From the NCBI GenBank assembly GCA_029778665.1, contig JAKOPX010000245.1, positions 1-42,361 on the forward strand: a stretch of 42,361 nt of DNA, written 5' to 3'. This stretch comes from Bacillota bacterium. Its GTDB lineage: Bacteria; Bacillota; Clostridia; Acetivibrionales; DTU013. Below, piece after piece: positions 17,343 to 27,119 of this stretch; within the stretch, counting starts at the first letter, position 1, and each line of letters begins with the position of its first letter. Both the position numbers and the translations under genes were made by a program. The notes beneath the pieces were generated by a model, which did not search any database, had not been told where the DNA came from, and saw nothing but the letters and a program-made list of their open reading frames with translations.

Positions 17343-17939
17343 TCAGTAATTCATCCCGCTCACCGGGTAATATTGACTGCCCGCAGAAGGCAAAGCGCCC
17401 ATTCCATACGGCTGATATAACCCGGCGGATGGCATCGGTCCTCCTGGCAACGCAGGCATCGAACCGCTTCCGGCATATGGCATCATATTATCCGGGACCG
17501 GTCCCGCCCCAAAAGGCATAGCATAAGTCATCGGGCATTGCAGGTTCATAAGATATGGACAGCAGATAACAGGAATCTGCTGCATCATATAAGGCATGAC
17601 TCCGAACGGGCCCGGCTGTACAGGCACGTTGTTTGCCGGGGCCGTACCTGTCGCTGCCTGTGCAGGCATTTGATCACCTGACGACTTTGCCGGCAGTGTT
17701 TCAGGCATTGCAGCAGTCTTGCCGGGCGAAACGCCGGAACCGGCAGTCCCGGGTGACGTTTCGGGCGTCTCCTTTGCCGCAGGTGCCTTGGGAAGTGTCT
17801 GGGCAGGCGATGTTCCGGAAACTGTCTTTTCTTTTTCTGCCCCGGGTGCAGCAATCAAATGCTGCTTGGCGCCGACAAGAGGCATCGTGCCTCCGGGCAC
17901 GGCTTTCGCGATTTCCTTCAGCTTTTTATCTTCCTTCAT
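17343..17939 (-). CDS. Pro/Met/Tyr-rich protein, possible spore coat component
   Basis: A 198-aa protein of unknown function. A short basic N-terminus (MKEDKKLKEIAKAVPGG) is followed by a Pro/Thr/Ala/Ser-rich linker (about 40-115). The C-terminal part is rich in Met, Pro, Tyr and Gly and carries the compact motif ICCPYLMNLQCPM. Low-complexity Pro/Tyr/Met tails with such Cys-Pro motifs are common in coat or exosporium proteins, and the setting beside yabE and near spm genes agrees; that is inference. There is no signal peptide or membrane helix. The start was placed at the ATG with GGAGG 9 bases upstream. The gene appears to be a single-gene unit. Confidence 0.65.
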   Translation of the reverse strand: MKEDKKLKEIAKAVPGGTMPLVGAKQHLIAAPGAEKEKTVSGTSPAQTLPKAPAAKETPETSPGTAGSGVSPGKTAAMPETLPAKSSGDQMPAQAATGTAPANNVPVQPGPFGVMPYMMQQIPVICCPYLMNLQCPMTYAMPFGAGPVPDNMMPYAGSGSMPALPGGPMPSAGLYQPYGMGALPSAGSQYYPVSGMNY

Positions 17940-18027
17940 ATAATGATTCCTCCGATCCGGGTGCATTCAGTATCATTATATGAGGCAGATAACATTATGT
18001 GAGGCTTTTATGTCACTTGGAACGGTG

Positions 18028-18729
18028 TCAGTAGATATTCATGGAAGATATGACGAAACCCTTTTTATCTTTTGAATAGTCCAGCTTTACGGACATCTCA
18101 TTTTCTCCTTCGGAAAACCGGGATACGGACACGTTGGCATTTTCCCTGAGAGTGACATTCAACGTCACGTTCAGGTAGATTTCACCGCTTGCCGAACCCC
18201 TGAACCTGTCCATTTTTATTTCTGTGATCTCTATTTTTGCAACAGTGGATTCCATCTGTTCGACATATGTGCCCAGGCTTACGTTCCTGTCCTTCTGTGG
18301 TACCCCTGCAAACTCAATGGAATATGCTTCATCATAGCTGCCGTTGTTCAGCGCTTCCGCCCATGAAACGACCGGTCTGGACAGGAACCCTATATCCGCA
18401 TTTTCCTTAAGTACGTTTATCAGGTCGATCTTTGCCCTGAGTTCCGCTTCGTCCTGAAGTTTTTCACTGATCGCTTCCTCTTTTTCCTTCTGCAGCTTTT
18501 CGATTTCAGCCCTGTACTGCTGGATCTGATTGTTCAGGTTTTTGATTTCGTCCTCAAGTGCGCCTATTTCCCTTTTTTGAACGCTTATACTTGCGCTGTA
18601 GCTTGCATTGACGGACTCCAGGTTCTTTATCTCTGCCAGCTTGCTCTCCCTGTCCCACAACAGGTAATTGAAAGCAATAAACACAGCGATCAGAAGGGCA
18701 AATATCATCACAAGGAAAAACTTTTTCAT
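18028..18729 (-). CDS. Membrane-anchored coiled-coil protein, uncharacterised
   Basis: A 233-aa protein. One N-terminal membrane helix (about residues 4-24) is followed by a coiled coil (about 28-105) rich in Glu, Lys, Gln and Leu. A C-terminal domain of about 120 residues (from SRPVVSWAEALNNGSYDEAYSI) looks like the small alpha+beta fold often found outside the membrane in clostridial envelope proteins. The topology suggests that the coiled coil and C-terminal domain are extracytoplasmic. It follows tatD with 21 bases between the genes, so it is probably cotranscribed with it. I do not recognise a family and give no function. Confidence 0.75.
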   Translation of the reverse strand: MKKFFLVMIFALLIAVFIAFNYLLWDRESKLAEIKNLESVNASYSASISVQKREIGALEDEIKNLNNQIQQYRAEIEKLQKEKEEAISEKLQDEAELRAKIDLINVLKENADIGFLSRPVVSWAEALNNGSYDEAYSIEFAGVPQKDRNVSLGTYVEQMESTVAKIEITEIKMDRFRGSASGEIYLNVTLNVTLRENANVSVSRFSEGENEMSVKLDYSKDKKGFVISSMNIY

Positions 18730-18750
18730 ATCACACCACCGGACCGATTT

Positions 18751-19518
18751 TTATGGGATGCCGAACAATCTCTTCGCATTGGCTGTCGTGGTTTCACCTA
18801 TGAACTCGGGGGATTTCCCCCTGATTTTCGCTATTTTCTCCGCCACGAACCTTACATTCGCCGGTTCGTTCCTTTTGCCCCTGTGAGGTTCGGGAGCCAG
18901 GTATGGGGAATCCGTCTCGATAAGCAGCATATCGTCAGGAACGTATTTTGCAACGTCCAGCAGTTTCTTTGCATTTTTGAACGTAACAGGCCCGGCAAGC
19001 GAGATCATGAAGCCGAGATTCAGTACTTCCCTTGCCATTTCGACACTGCCGCTGAAGCAGTGCAGAACACCGCCCACGTCTTTTGCACCCTCGCTCCTGA
19101 GAATATTGAGCGTATCCTCGTGGGCATCCCTGTCATGGACGATAACAGGCAGCTTCAACTCCCTGGCAAGCGATATCTGCTTTGCAAACCAGATTTTTTG
19201 AACATCACGGGGTGAATTGTCGTAGTAGTAATCGAGACCTGTCTCGCCAATGGCGACCACCTTGGGATAAGACGCAAATTCCTTCAGCAATGATATGATA
19301 TTGTTGTTCTGGTTGATCGCGTTATGCGGGTGTATCCCCACGGCGGCATAAAAAATGTCGTATTTCTGAGTCAGTGTGACGTTTTCAACAGACGAGGCAA
19401 TGCTGTCGGAAGCTGTCAGAATATATCCGACGCCGTTTTCTTTTGCCCGTGATATCACCTCGTCCAGATCATCGTCAAACTTTGCGTCATTCAGATGTGC
19501 ATGCGTGTCAAACAACAT
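18751..19518 (-). CDS. tatD: TatD-family metal-dependent DNase
   Basis: A 255-aa TatD/YabD deoxyribonuclease of the amidohydrolase superfamily. The metal site is complete: THAHLND (HxH at 6-8), GIHPHN, the Glu of GETGLDYYYD, VIVHDRDAHEDTL, and HCFSGS later, with ETDSPYLAPEPHRGKRNEP as the closing signature. These enzymes act on 3' DNA ends and in RNA quality control in some species. The start was placed at MLFDTHAHL, with GCGAGG 5 bases upstream, which fits the family; the frame extends 7 codons more. It lies after metG, as metS-yabD in B. subtilis, but has its own promoter. Confidence 0.96.
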   Translation of the reverse strand: MLFDTHAHLNDAKFDDDLDEVISRAKENGVGYILTASDSIASSVENVTLTQKYDIFYAAVGIHPHNAINQNNNIISLLKEFASYPKVVAIGETGLDYYYDNSPRDVQKIWFAKQISLARELKLPVIVHDRDAHEDTLNILRSEGAKDVGGVLHCFSGSVEMAREVLNLGFMISLAGPVTFKNAKKLLDVAKYVPDDMLLIETDSPYLAPEPHRGKRNEPANVRFVAEKIAKIRGKSPEFIGETTTANAKRLFGIP

Positions 19519-19553
19519 ATATACCTCGCATAAGCTCAAAGGTACTCTTGTCT

Positions 19554-19582
19554 ATTATATATTATTATCCCGGACACTGCAA
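19554..19582 (-). promoter_or_regulatory. tatD promoter, overlapping the metG hairpin
   Basis: TTGCAG, 17 bases, then TATAAT on the minus strand, with the -10 about 35 bases upstream of the tatD ATG. The -35 lies inside the 3' arm of the hairpin at 19568-19609. Confidence 0.65.
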
Positions 19583-19609
19583 CAAAGCAGTCTGCTGCAG
19601 TATCCGGGA
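19568..19609 (-). terminator. Strong stem-loop at the end of the metG transcript
   Basis: A 14-bp stem (TCCCGGATACTGCA with its complement, one G-T pair) and a 14-base loop, 61 bases past the metG stop. An A/T-rich tract follows instead of a pure T-run, so it may be a terminator or an mRNA-protecting hairpin. Confidence 0.55.
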
Positions 19610-19669
19610 AACCCTTGAGCCATCGTCCGCAGCGGTCATCCTGTCAGGGAATGAGGTTCCGGGCGCTTC

Positions 19670-21784
<2,115 letters not shown>

Positions 21785-21786
21785 CT

Positions 21787-21792
21787 ATTATA
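21787..21792 (-). promoter_or_regulatory. -10 element candidate for metG
   Basis: TATAAT on the minus strand, about 50 bases upstream of the metG ATG. The best -35 (CTGAAA) is 15 bases away, which is short. Confidence 0.4.
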
Positions 21793-21931
21793 ACCAGCAT
21801 CTGACCATTTCAGACTTTATTTTAATATACCTTTTGAGCATATTTTTTTCAAGTGATATTTGGCACCGGCGGAATATATCACCGGCGCGGAAAATAAAAT
21901 CTAAACAGATAGGTGAAGGGAGCCCGTACCC

Positions 21932-23041
21932 ATGGGGAAGTTGACTGAAGCGGCAGCGTTTTATGCGAGATTCGCAGGCAAAGTATTGCCTGAAGCCTAC
22001 AGGCAGCGCAGCCTCGCCGGGGAAGAGCTGAGGCAGTGCCTTCATATATCCGCATCAGAAAAGGATGCAGCCGAAGACCTGCTGTCAGGAAGGTTCCCCG
22101 TCAGGCAGGCATGCTGTTTCCTTTTCTCTATGTTTCCGGGGACCGATCCCCGCGACCTGGTTTCATTCATGATCTCTCTGCATTCCATCGCTGATACCCT
22201 TGAGATATACCGAAAAAAAAAGGACATCAGGGATGAGAAGGAGATCCGCGACCTCCTGGGCTGCCTTTCCGCCGCGGTGGATCCCTCGAGGAACCTTCCG
22301 CCGGCCGATCCTGCAGGATATTTCACATGCGATGCCCAGGCCCTGGATACAGAGTATCATGCAGCACACACACAGGCCCGGGCGCCGTTGATGTGCCACA
22401 CGGAACGGTGCAGGCTGAAACTGGCAGTCCTGCCTTCATACAGGCAAATCTCGTCAAAAATAAAGAAGTATATGCAGATGTACATAGACCTTCAGTCATA
22501 CAGGCACTACCCTCCCGTTATCAGCACGGACCTGCTGAAAACATGGAGCAGCAGTTATCTGAAACGCTATCGCGACATTTCCTGCTGGGAACTTTGTGCC
22601 GCAGCCGATTCTTTCCTTGGGATCGCGGCAATGTTTGCAGCCGCGTCCGTTCCGGATATCACGGAAGAGGAAGTCCAACTGCTGGATGAGTTCTGCTTCC
22701 CATGGTTCAGCGGTTTCTGTTCGATGCTCGATTCGGTGATCAGTCTGAGGACGTCAACTGGTGCCGGGGAAATCAACTTCTCGTCGTTTTACAGGAACCT
22801 GAGGGAATGTGAAGAAAGACTCGTCTTTTTTGCCGAAAACACCATGGCTTCATGCAACAGGCTAAGGGACAGCAGCCTTTACCTGCTTGTCACCAAAGCA
22901 GCCGCAGGCATGTACCTGTCGCATCCTGAAGCGGGTTTCGGCATGCTGCGCCTCACCACGTCGAACATAATACAGAAAGCGTCCCTGAGGCCATATCGCA
23001 TCGCAGGCTTCCTGATGCGCATGCTTCGCCTTCTTAATTAA
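21932..23041 (+). CDS. DUF2600/YtpB-like protein (diverged terpene synthase family)
   Basis: A 369-aa all-helical protein that resembles the DUF2600 family, whose B. subtilis member YtpB makes tetraprenyl-beta-curcumene, precursor of the spore lipids sporulenes. Shared features are a central LQSYRHYP segment, the FPWFSGFCSMLDS block (about 256-268) and INFSSFY (281-287). The two acidic regions expected to bind the diphosphate metals look reduced: the first reads ADTLEIYRKK (87-96) and the second MLDSVISLRTS (265-275), each keeping one Asp. The enzyme may have changed function. The ATG has AAGGGAG 9-10 bases upstream. It is a lone plus-strand gene, divergent from metG and convergent with spmB. 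Confidence 0.7.
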   Translation: MGKLTEAAAFYARFAGKVLPEAYRQRSLAGEELRQCLHISASEKDAAEDLLSGRFPVRQACCFLFSMFPGTDPRDLVSFMISLHSIADTLEIYRKKKDIRDEKEIRDLLGCLSAAVDPSRNLPPADPAGYFTCDAQALDTEYHAAHTQARAPLMCHTERCRLKLAVLPSYRQISSKIKKYMQMYIDLQSYRHYPPVISTDLLKTWSSSYLKRYRDISCWELCAAADSFLGIAAMFAAASVPDITEEEVQLLDEFCFPWFSGFCSMLDSVISLRTSTGAGEINFSSFYRNLRECEERLVFFAENTMASCNRLRDSSLYLLVTKAAAGMYLSHPEAGFGMLRLTTSNIIQKASLRPYRIAGFLMRMLRLLN

Positions 23042-23062
23042 GGGGACAGTTCTTCGAAACCT

Positions 23063-23602
23063 TCACCTTCCGAATATCAGTGCGCATATAAACGCCGATG
23101 CGACTGCGCTGACAGCGTCGGCAATCAGTGCCGCTGCCAGCGTGTATCTTATATTCCTGATGCCGACAGAGCCGTAATAGACAGCAAGCGTATAGAAAAC
23201 AGTCTCGGTGGAACCAAGCATAGTGCACGCAACTCTTCCTGCATATGAATCCGGTCCGTAGTTCCTGATTATATCAGAGACGATTGCCAGGGACGCACTG
23301 CCCGAAACCGGCCTCATCAGGACGAGCGGGATGGCTTCCGCAGGTATGCCCAGCAATCTGAACGCCGGCGCCAGTAATCCTACGACGGCGTCCAATGCTC
23401 CCGATGCCCTGAAGACGCCTATGGCTGTTATGATCCCCACCAGTGACGGCAATATCCTCACAACTGTCGAGATACCTTCGGCGGCGCCTTCGGTGAAAGC
23501 CTCGAATATTTTGACTCTACGGACCAGCCCTGCGCCAAGTATGAGCAGGATGGCCGCAGGAAGTATGTACATGGATATGGCAGTCAAAACCGGGGATCTC
23601 AT
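23063..23602 (-). CDS. spmB: Spore maturation protein B
   Basis: A 179-aa integral membrane protein of the SpmB/nucleoside-recognition (Gate) family, needed with SpmA for spore core dehydration. Four or five hydrophobic helices are visible. LPSLVGIITAIGVFRASGALD and LMRPVSGSASLAIVSDII (about 96-113) are the conserved segments, followed by GSTETVFYTLAVYYGSVGI. The start was placed at MRSPVLTAIS, 7 bases past the spmA stop; the frame is open for 64 codons further, but that stretch overlaps spmA and is polar. SpmB is the second gene of the spmA-spmB pair. Confidence 0.93.
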   Translation of the reverse strand: MRSPVLTAISMYILPAAILLILGAGLVRRVKIFEAFTEGAAEGISTVVRILPSLVGIITAIGVFRASGALDAVVGLLAPAFRLLGIPAEAIPLVLMRPVSGSASLAIVSDIIRNYGPDSYAGRVACTMLGSTETVFYTLAVYYGSVGIRNIRYTLAAALIADAVSAVASAFICALIFGR

Positions 23603-23609
23603 GCTGTCA

Positions 23610-24380
23610 TCAACCTGTCCTTTTCTTTGTCTCCGATACGGTCCGCGGCCCTGCAGCGCACCTTCCGGCAGCGCTGCGTCCGCTTCGCGCTGCAGCGCCG
23701 GACCTGACGATCCGTGGCCTGGTTCGCCGGGCAGACATATCCGGCAAGTGCGCCAGGCCATCGGCGGCTGTTTCTGCGTCTGCGCATGCCGCATCAGGCA
23801 GCCCTGGCTTCCACATCCTCATCATTGTTTTGGCCGACAGTATCCCGGCAAATGCTGCACACAGTGACGCAGCCCAAATGCACGGTATGATTTCCGCCGG
23901 TGCCGCTGAGCCGGCATCGCTCCTCAATGCCAGCACGGTCGTCGGTATAAGCTGCAGTGCCGATGCATTCAGCACAAGGAACATGCACATGGCATCAGTG
24001 GCCGTATCTTTTTTCCTGTTGACTTTCTGTAGTTCCTCCATGGCTTTTATCCCGAACGGCGTCGCTGCATTGCCAAGCCCCATGAAATTGGCTGACAGGT
24101 TCATTACGATGGCGCCCATGGCCCTGTCACTGATTTCATGCTCAGGGAAAAGAGGCCTGAGAAGGGGTTTTGCAACCTTTGCTATCGATTTTGTCATCCC
24201 GCTTTTCTCCATTATTTTCATCAGGCCCGACCACAGGCACATGACCCCAAGCAGTCCCAGGCTCAGTTCCACAGCATCGCCTGCCGAACTGAAAGCCGCT
24301 TTGGTCACCTCGTCTGTCCTGCCGTTGACAATGCCGGCCAGAAACCCGACAGCCAGCAATCCTGCCCAGATGTAATTCAT
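23610..24380 (-). CDS. spmA: Spore maturation protein A with extra C-terminal tail
   Basis: A 256-aa membrane protein of the SpmA family. The conserved core (about 1-192) has the helices MNYIWAGLLAVGF, LSLGLLGVMCLWSGLMKI, and the motif MNLSANFMGLGNAATPFGIKAMEEL (92-116). The family is usually about 195-200 residues. Here the frame continues for about 64 residues into a basic, Arg/Ala/Gly-rich tail (193-256) with no membrane segment, ending just before spmB. The tail's base composition is much more GC-rich than the core, so a frameshift or a recent low-complexity extension are both possible. The ATG has AGGGAGG about 5 bases upstream. Confidence 0.92.
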   Translation of the reverse strand: MNYIWAGLLAVGFLAGIVNGRTDEVTKAAFSSAGDAVELSLGLLGVMCLWSGLMKIMEKSGMTKSIAKVAKPLLRPLFPEHEISDRAMGAIVMNLSANFMGLGNAATPFGIKAMEELQKVNRKKDTATDAMCMFLVLNASALQLIPTTVLALRSDAGSAAPAEIIPCIWAASLCAAFAGILSAKTMMRMWKPGLPDAACADAETAADGLAHLPDMSARRTRPRIVRSGAAARSGRSAAGRCAAGPRTVSETKKRTG

Positions 24381-24421
24381 CCATTACCTCCCTGCTATCC
24401 CCAACCAGCCAGTCATTCCTG

Positions 24422-24441
24422 TTGACGGTCATTGACGGTCA
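24422..24441. repeat. Tandem palindromic decamer upstream of spmA
   Basis: Two head-to-tail copies of TTGACGGTCA. Each contains the inverted repeat TGAC/GTCA, and the pair lies about 45 bases upstream of the spmA ATG. The symmetry suggests an operator for a dimeric regulator. Confidence 0.55.
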
Positions 24442-24705
24442 ATTATTTATATTGAAAAAGCAGTTGCAACATTACAGGAAATTTCTCCCGGAAACAACAC
24501 AACAGTATGTCGAATTTCGTGCAATATTTCCCGACAGATTTTCTAGTAATTTTGCAGGTTCCGTGCATGCAGAAAAAATCATTTTTACGCTTGGAAAATA
24601 TTGGTATTCCTCAAACACGCTTTACTATCGGCTTTTCAGGAACTGCCACGGACGGTTTTCACTAAATTTTCCATAACATTTTTTTGAATATATATAAAAT
24701 AATTG

Positions 24706-24734
24706 TTGACGCAAACTGGAATTTGTGTTAGTAT
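24706..24734 (+). promoter_or_regulatory. abrB promoter
   Basis: TTGACG, 17 bases, then TAGTAT, with TGT just before the -10 (extended -10). Transcription would start about 40 bases before the ATG. Confidence 0.78.
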
Positions 24735-24781
24735 ATTTTCATAAAAGAATGTCGAATATTGTTAGCAGAGGAGGAAACAGT

Positions 24782-25024
24782 ATGAAATCTACAGGAATAG
24801 TAAGAAAAGTCGACGAACTTGGCAGAGTAGTACTTCCGATAGAACTGAGGAGAACACTCGACATCGCTGAGAAGGACGCACTTGAAATATATGTCGATGG
24901 CAACACGATCATACTGAAGAAATATGAACCGGCATGTATCTTCTGCGGCGATGCCAAGGACGTCACCACTTACAAAGGCAAGAACATCTGCCCGAACTGC
25001 ATGAAAGAGCTCAGGAAAGGCTGA
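24782..25024 (+). CDS. abrB: AbrB-family transition-state regulator with zinc ribbon
   Basis: An 80-aa DNA-binding regulator. Residues 1-48 are the AbrB/MazE swapped-hairpin domain (STGIVRKVDELGRVVLPIELRR, then LEIYVDGNTIILKKY). Residues 51-76 form a small zinc ribbon with two CxxC pairs (CIFCG, CPNC), the form common in clostridia, in place of the B. subtilis oligomerisation tail. It probably represses post-exponential genes; targets cannot be read. The start ATG has AGGAGG about 7 bases upstream; the frame extends upstream through the promoter and is not coding there. Position next to rsmI matches B. subtilis. Confidence 0.94.
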   Translation: MKSTGIVRKVDELGRVVLPIELRRTLDIAEKDALEIYVDGNTIILKKYEPACIFCGDAKDVTTYKGKNICPNCMKELRKG

Positions 25025-25039
25025 TGCAGACAAGTATGA

Positions 25040-25070
25040 AGCCCGGCTTTCTCAGTCGGGTTTTTTATTT
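25040..25070 (+). terminator. abrB terminator
   Basis: CCCGGCT / AGTCGGG stem (one G-T pair) with a 5-base loop and six T, 17 bases past the abrB stop and before the convergent rsmI stop. Confidence 0.85.
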
Positions 25071-25081
25071 TGCTTCCTGTT

Positions 25082-25933
25082 TCAGTCTTTCCCCAGAAGG
25101 CTGCTGTATACCTCTCTCTTGCTGATCCCCCGGTCCTCGGCCACCCTTTTCATGGCCTCTTTTTTATCAAGGCCGCTGTCCGTGTACATCCTGACGTGCT
25201 CCTCGATGCTGATATCTTCCCAGCTTTTCTTTTCCTCCTCCTGGAGGCCTCGTTCGTCCGCCCCCTCAAGGATGAGCACGAATTCGCCTTTCGGCGTCTC
25301 TTTCTCATACCTGGCCACGGCCTCATCCAGTGTGGTCCGCCAGACCTCCTCGAACCTTTTTGTCAGTTCCCTGGCTATTGCGACCCTTCTGTTGCCGAAC
25401 ACATCCCTGAGATCCTTCAGCGTATGGATAAGTTTGTGGGGCGCCTCGTAGAACACCAGCGTCCTTGTATCCCTGCTGACGGACTCAAGCCTCTCCCTCC
25501 TTGCCCGCCTGTTCACCGGCAGGAAGCCTTCAAAGGCAAATCTGCCTGACGGAAGTCCTGACAGTACGACACCGGCTATGACCGCTGAAGGTCCCGGAAT
25601 CAGAGTGACAGGTATCCCATTGTCTGCAGCAAGCCTTACAAGGTCTTCCCCGGGATCGGAGATGCCGGGGGTACCCGCATCCGACACCAGCGCCACATTC
25701 CTGCCTTCAAGAAGCTGGCCTATAAGGTAATTGCCCTTTTCTGCCTTATTGTGCTCATAGTAACTCACGAGCGTATTCTTTATTCCAAAATGGTTGAGCA
25801 GCTTCAGGGTCTGCCTCGTATCCTCGGCAGCGATGATGTCGGCCTCTTTCAGTATCCTTAAGGCCCGCAGGGTTATATCCTCAAGATTGCCTATGGGTGT
25901 TGCAACCAAATACAGTGTTCCGGTTTTTCCCAC
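25082..25933 (-). CDS. rsmI: 16S rRNA cytidine-1402 2'-O-methyltransferase RsmI
   Basis: A 283-aa enzyme of the tetrapyrrole methylase fold that methylates the ribose of C1402 in 16S rRNA. The N-terminal LYLVATPIGNLEDITLRAL, the AEDTR motif, VSDAGTPGISDPG (substrate loop) and LIPGPSAVIA are diagnostic. A short HTH-like tail (AMKRVAEDRGISKREVY) ends the protein. The start is a GTG at 25933; a purine-rich tract with AAAGG lies 12 bases upstream. It follows trmN6 with only 18 bases between, so they are cotranscribed. Confidence 0.97.
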   Translation of the reverse strand: MGKTGTLYLVATPIGNLEDITLRALRILKEADIIAAEDTRQTLKLLNHFGIKNTLVSYYEHNKAEKGNYLIGQLLEGRNVALVSDAGTPGISDPGEDLVRLAADNGIPVTLIPGPSAVIAGVVLSGLPSGRFAFEGFLPVNRRARRERLESVSRDTRTLVFYEAPHKLIHTLKDLRDVFGNRRVAIARELTKRFEEVWRTTLDEAVARYEKETPKGEFVLILEGADERGLQEEEKKSWEDISIEEHVRMYTDSGLDKKEAMKRVAEDRGISKREVYSSLLGKD

Positions 25934-25951
25934 TGTCTTCTCTGCCTTTCG

Positions 25952-26701
25952 TCATAATACTGGATCTCTGCTGTATATCTCGTTTATTTCATTGGTGTAT
26001 CTGCCTGAACTGTCATACACGTACAGCGGTTCCTGCACCCTGAGTTCGACCTTTCCGCCCTTCGTACCGCTTATCAGGACCAGGTTGGGCTTTCTTCCCG
26101 GCGAAGGATGTACAAGCCTCATCAGTTTCGGCTCTATACTGTATTTGCGCATGTTGTACATGATATCCGCCAGCCTGTGCGGCCTGTGGACCATGGAGAA
26201 TTTCCCGCCGGGTTTCAGCAGCCTGGCTGAAACGGAGATCACATCCTCGAGCGAGCAGAGTATTTCGTGTCTTGATATCGCTTTGGTATCTTCCGGGTTC
26301 AGAAGTCCTGCGCCTTTTTCCATGTAAGGAGGGTTGGTCACTACCGCATCGAAGCTCGAGGGGCCGAACAACTGCACGGCATCCCTGATATCTCCGCGGA
26401 CTATGCTTATTTTATCCTGCAGCCCGTTGAGGGCAACACTGCGCGAAGCCATCTCGGCCATATCGTCCTGTATTTCCAGTCCGACAACCCTGGCAGGCTC
26501 CTTTTTTGCTGCCACCAGAACAGCGATGATCCCCGTTCCTGTGCCGAGGTCGATCACGGCGCCATTTTTCGGCACCTGCGCAAAGTACGCAAGCAATACA
26601 GCGTCTATGCCGAAACAGAAACCGTCTGTTTTCTGTATCAGCCTCAGGCCTTTGTATTGCAGGTCATCTATCCTTTCATTTTCCCTGATAGCGATGTCCA
26701 A
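25952..26701 (-). CDS. trmN6: tRNA1(Val) adenine-37 N6-methyltransferase, TrmN6/YabB
   Basis: A 249-aa SAM-dependent methyltransferase of the YfiC/TrmN6 family that modifies A37 of tRNA. The N-terminus (GLRLIQKTDGFCFGIDAVLLA) is characteristic. Motif I is IDLGTGTGIIAVLVA, and the catalytic NPPY motif is in VVTNPPYMEKG. It corresponds to B. subtilis YabB. The start is ambiguous: a TTG at 26701 is well placed behind AAGGGTGGATC, which matches the anti-Shine-Dalgarno, while a GTG at 26710 lies inside that ribosome site. I prefer TTG. The yazA gene found here in B. subtilis is absent. Confidence 0.94.
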   Translation of the reverse strand: MDIAIRENERIDDLQYKGLRLIQKTDGFCFGIDAVLLAYFAQVPKNGAVIDLGTGTGIIAVLVAAKKEPARVVGLEIQDDMAEMASRSVALNGLQDKISIVRGDIRDAVQLFGPSSFDAVVTNPPYMEKGAGLLNPEDTKAISRHEILCSLEDVISVSARLLKPGGKFSMVHRPHRLADIMYNMRKYSIEPKLMRLVHPSPGRKPNLVLISGTKGGKVELRVQEPLYVYDSSGRYTNEINEIYSRDPVL

Positions 26702-26766
26702 TGGATCCACCCTTCATGTCCTGCAGTTTTTTCACCTGCAAAGCGAAAGAATAAAGGAACTTCTCC

Positions 26767-26822
26767 AAAATAAAATAAGGAGCCCTGCATCAGCCTGAAA
26801 GCTGCTGCCTGACCCCTTATCG
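26767..26822 (-). terminator. Terminator candidate after the ferredoxin gene
   Basis: An imperfect long hairpin (ATAAGG / CCTTAT ends, inner GCTG / CAGC) that runs into TTATTTTATTTT on the minus strand, just past the ferredoxin stop. It would separate the ferredoxin from trmN6. Confidence 0.5.
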
Positions 26823-26832
26823 TCCCAACCAG

Positions 26833-27003
26833 TTATACCGGCTTCGGAGCTTCGACCGGACAGACTTCTGCGCATGATCCGCAGTCGATGCACGCATCCT
26901 CGTCTATCTCATATTTGGCGTCTCCCTGGGAAATTGCTGAAACCGGGCATTCGGGTTCACATGCTCCACAGCTGATGCAGTCTTCACTGATGCGATATGC
27001 CAT
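26833..27003 (-). CDS. 2[4Fe-4S] ferredoxin
   Basis: A 56-aa clostridial-type ferredoxin. Two complete cluster motifs are present: CISCGACEPECP and CIDCGSCAEVCP, each CxxCxxCxxxCP. It carries low-potential electrons to and from fermentation enzymes. The ATG has TAGGAGG about 9 bases upstream; 8 more codons are open but are not needed. It lies between ricT, which encodes an iron-sulfur protein in other Firmicutes, and trmN6. It probably has its own transcript, as 92 bases of AT-rich DNA lie on its 5' side and a hairpin on its 3' side. Confidence 0.97.
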   Translation of the reverse strand: MAYRISEDCISCGACEPECPVSAISQGDAKYEIDEDACIDCGSCAEVCPVEAPKPV

Positions 27004-27119
27004 CAGAGTACACCTCCTAAAATACATTTTGATAACCCACTAACAAACAGTTACTATTTTATCACTTAAGGCGGATAAAGAAAATACTTTTTGTCAATAA
27101 TCCGGAATTTTCGACAGAT

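Larger units (their letters stand above)
24381..24781. other. Divergent regulatory region between spmA and abrB
   Basis: About 400 bases without a credible gene. It holds a tandem 10-bp repeat near spmA (24422-24441) and the abrB promoter (24706-24734). The central part (24445-24700) is AT-rich with no recognisable element. An 84-codon open frame here has neither ribosome site nor recognisable protein. Confidence 0.6.

Noticed and set aside
23602-23794. N-terminal 64-codon extension of spmB
   Set aside because: It overlaps spmA, is polar and Arg-rich, and the known SpmB length starts at 23602.
24422-24676. 84-codon open frame between spmA and abrB
   Set aside because: AT-rich intergenic DNA with no ribosome site and a start inside the tandem repeat; no protein-like pattern.
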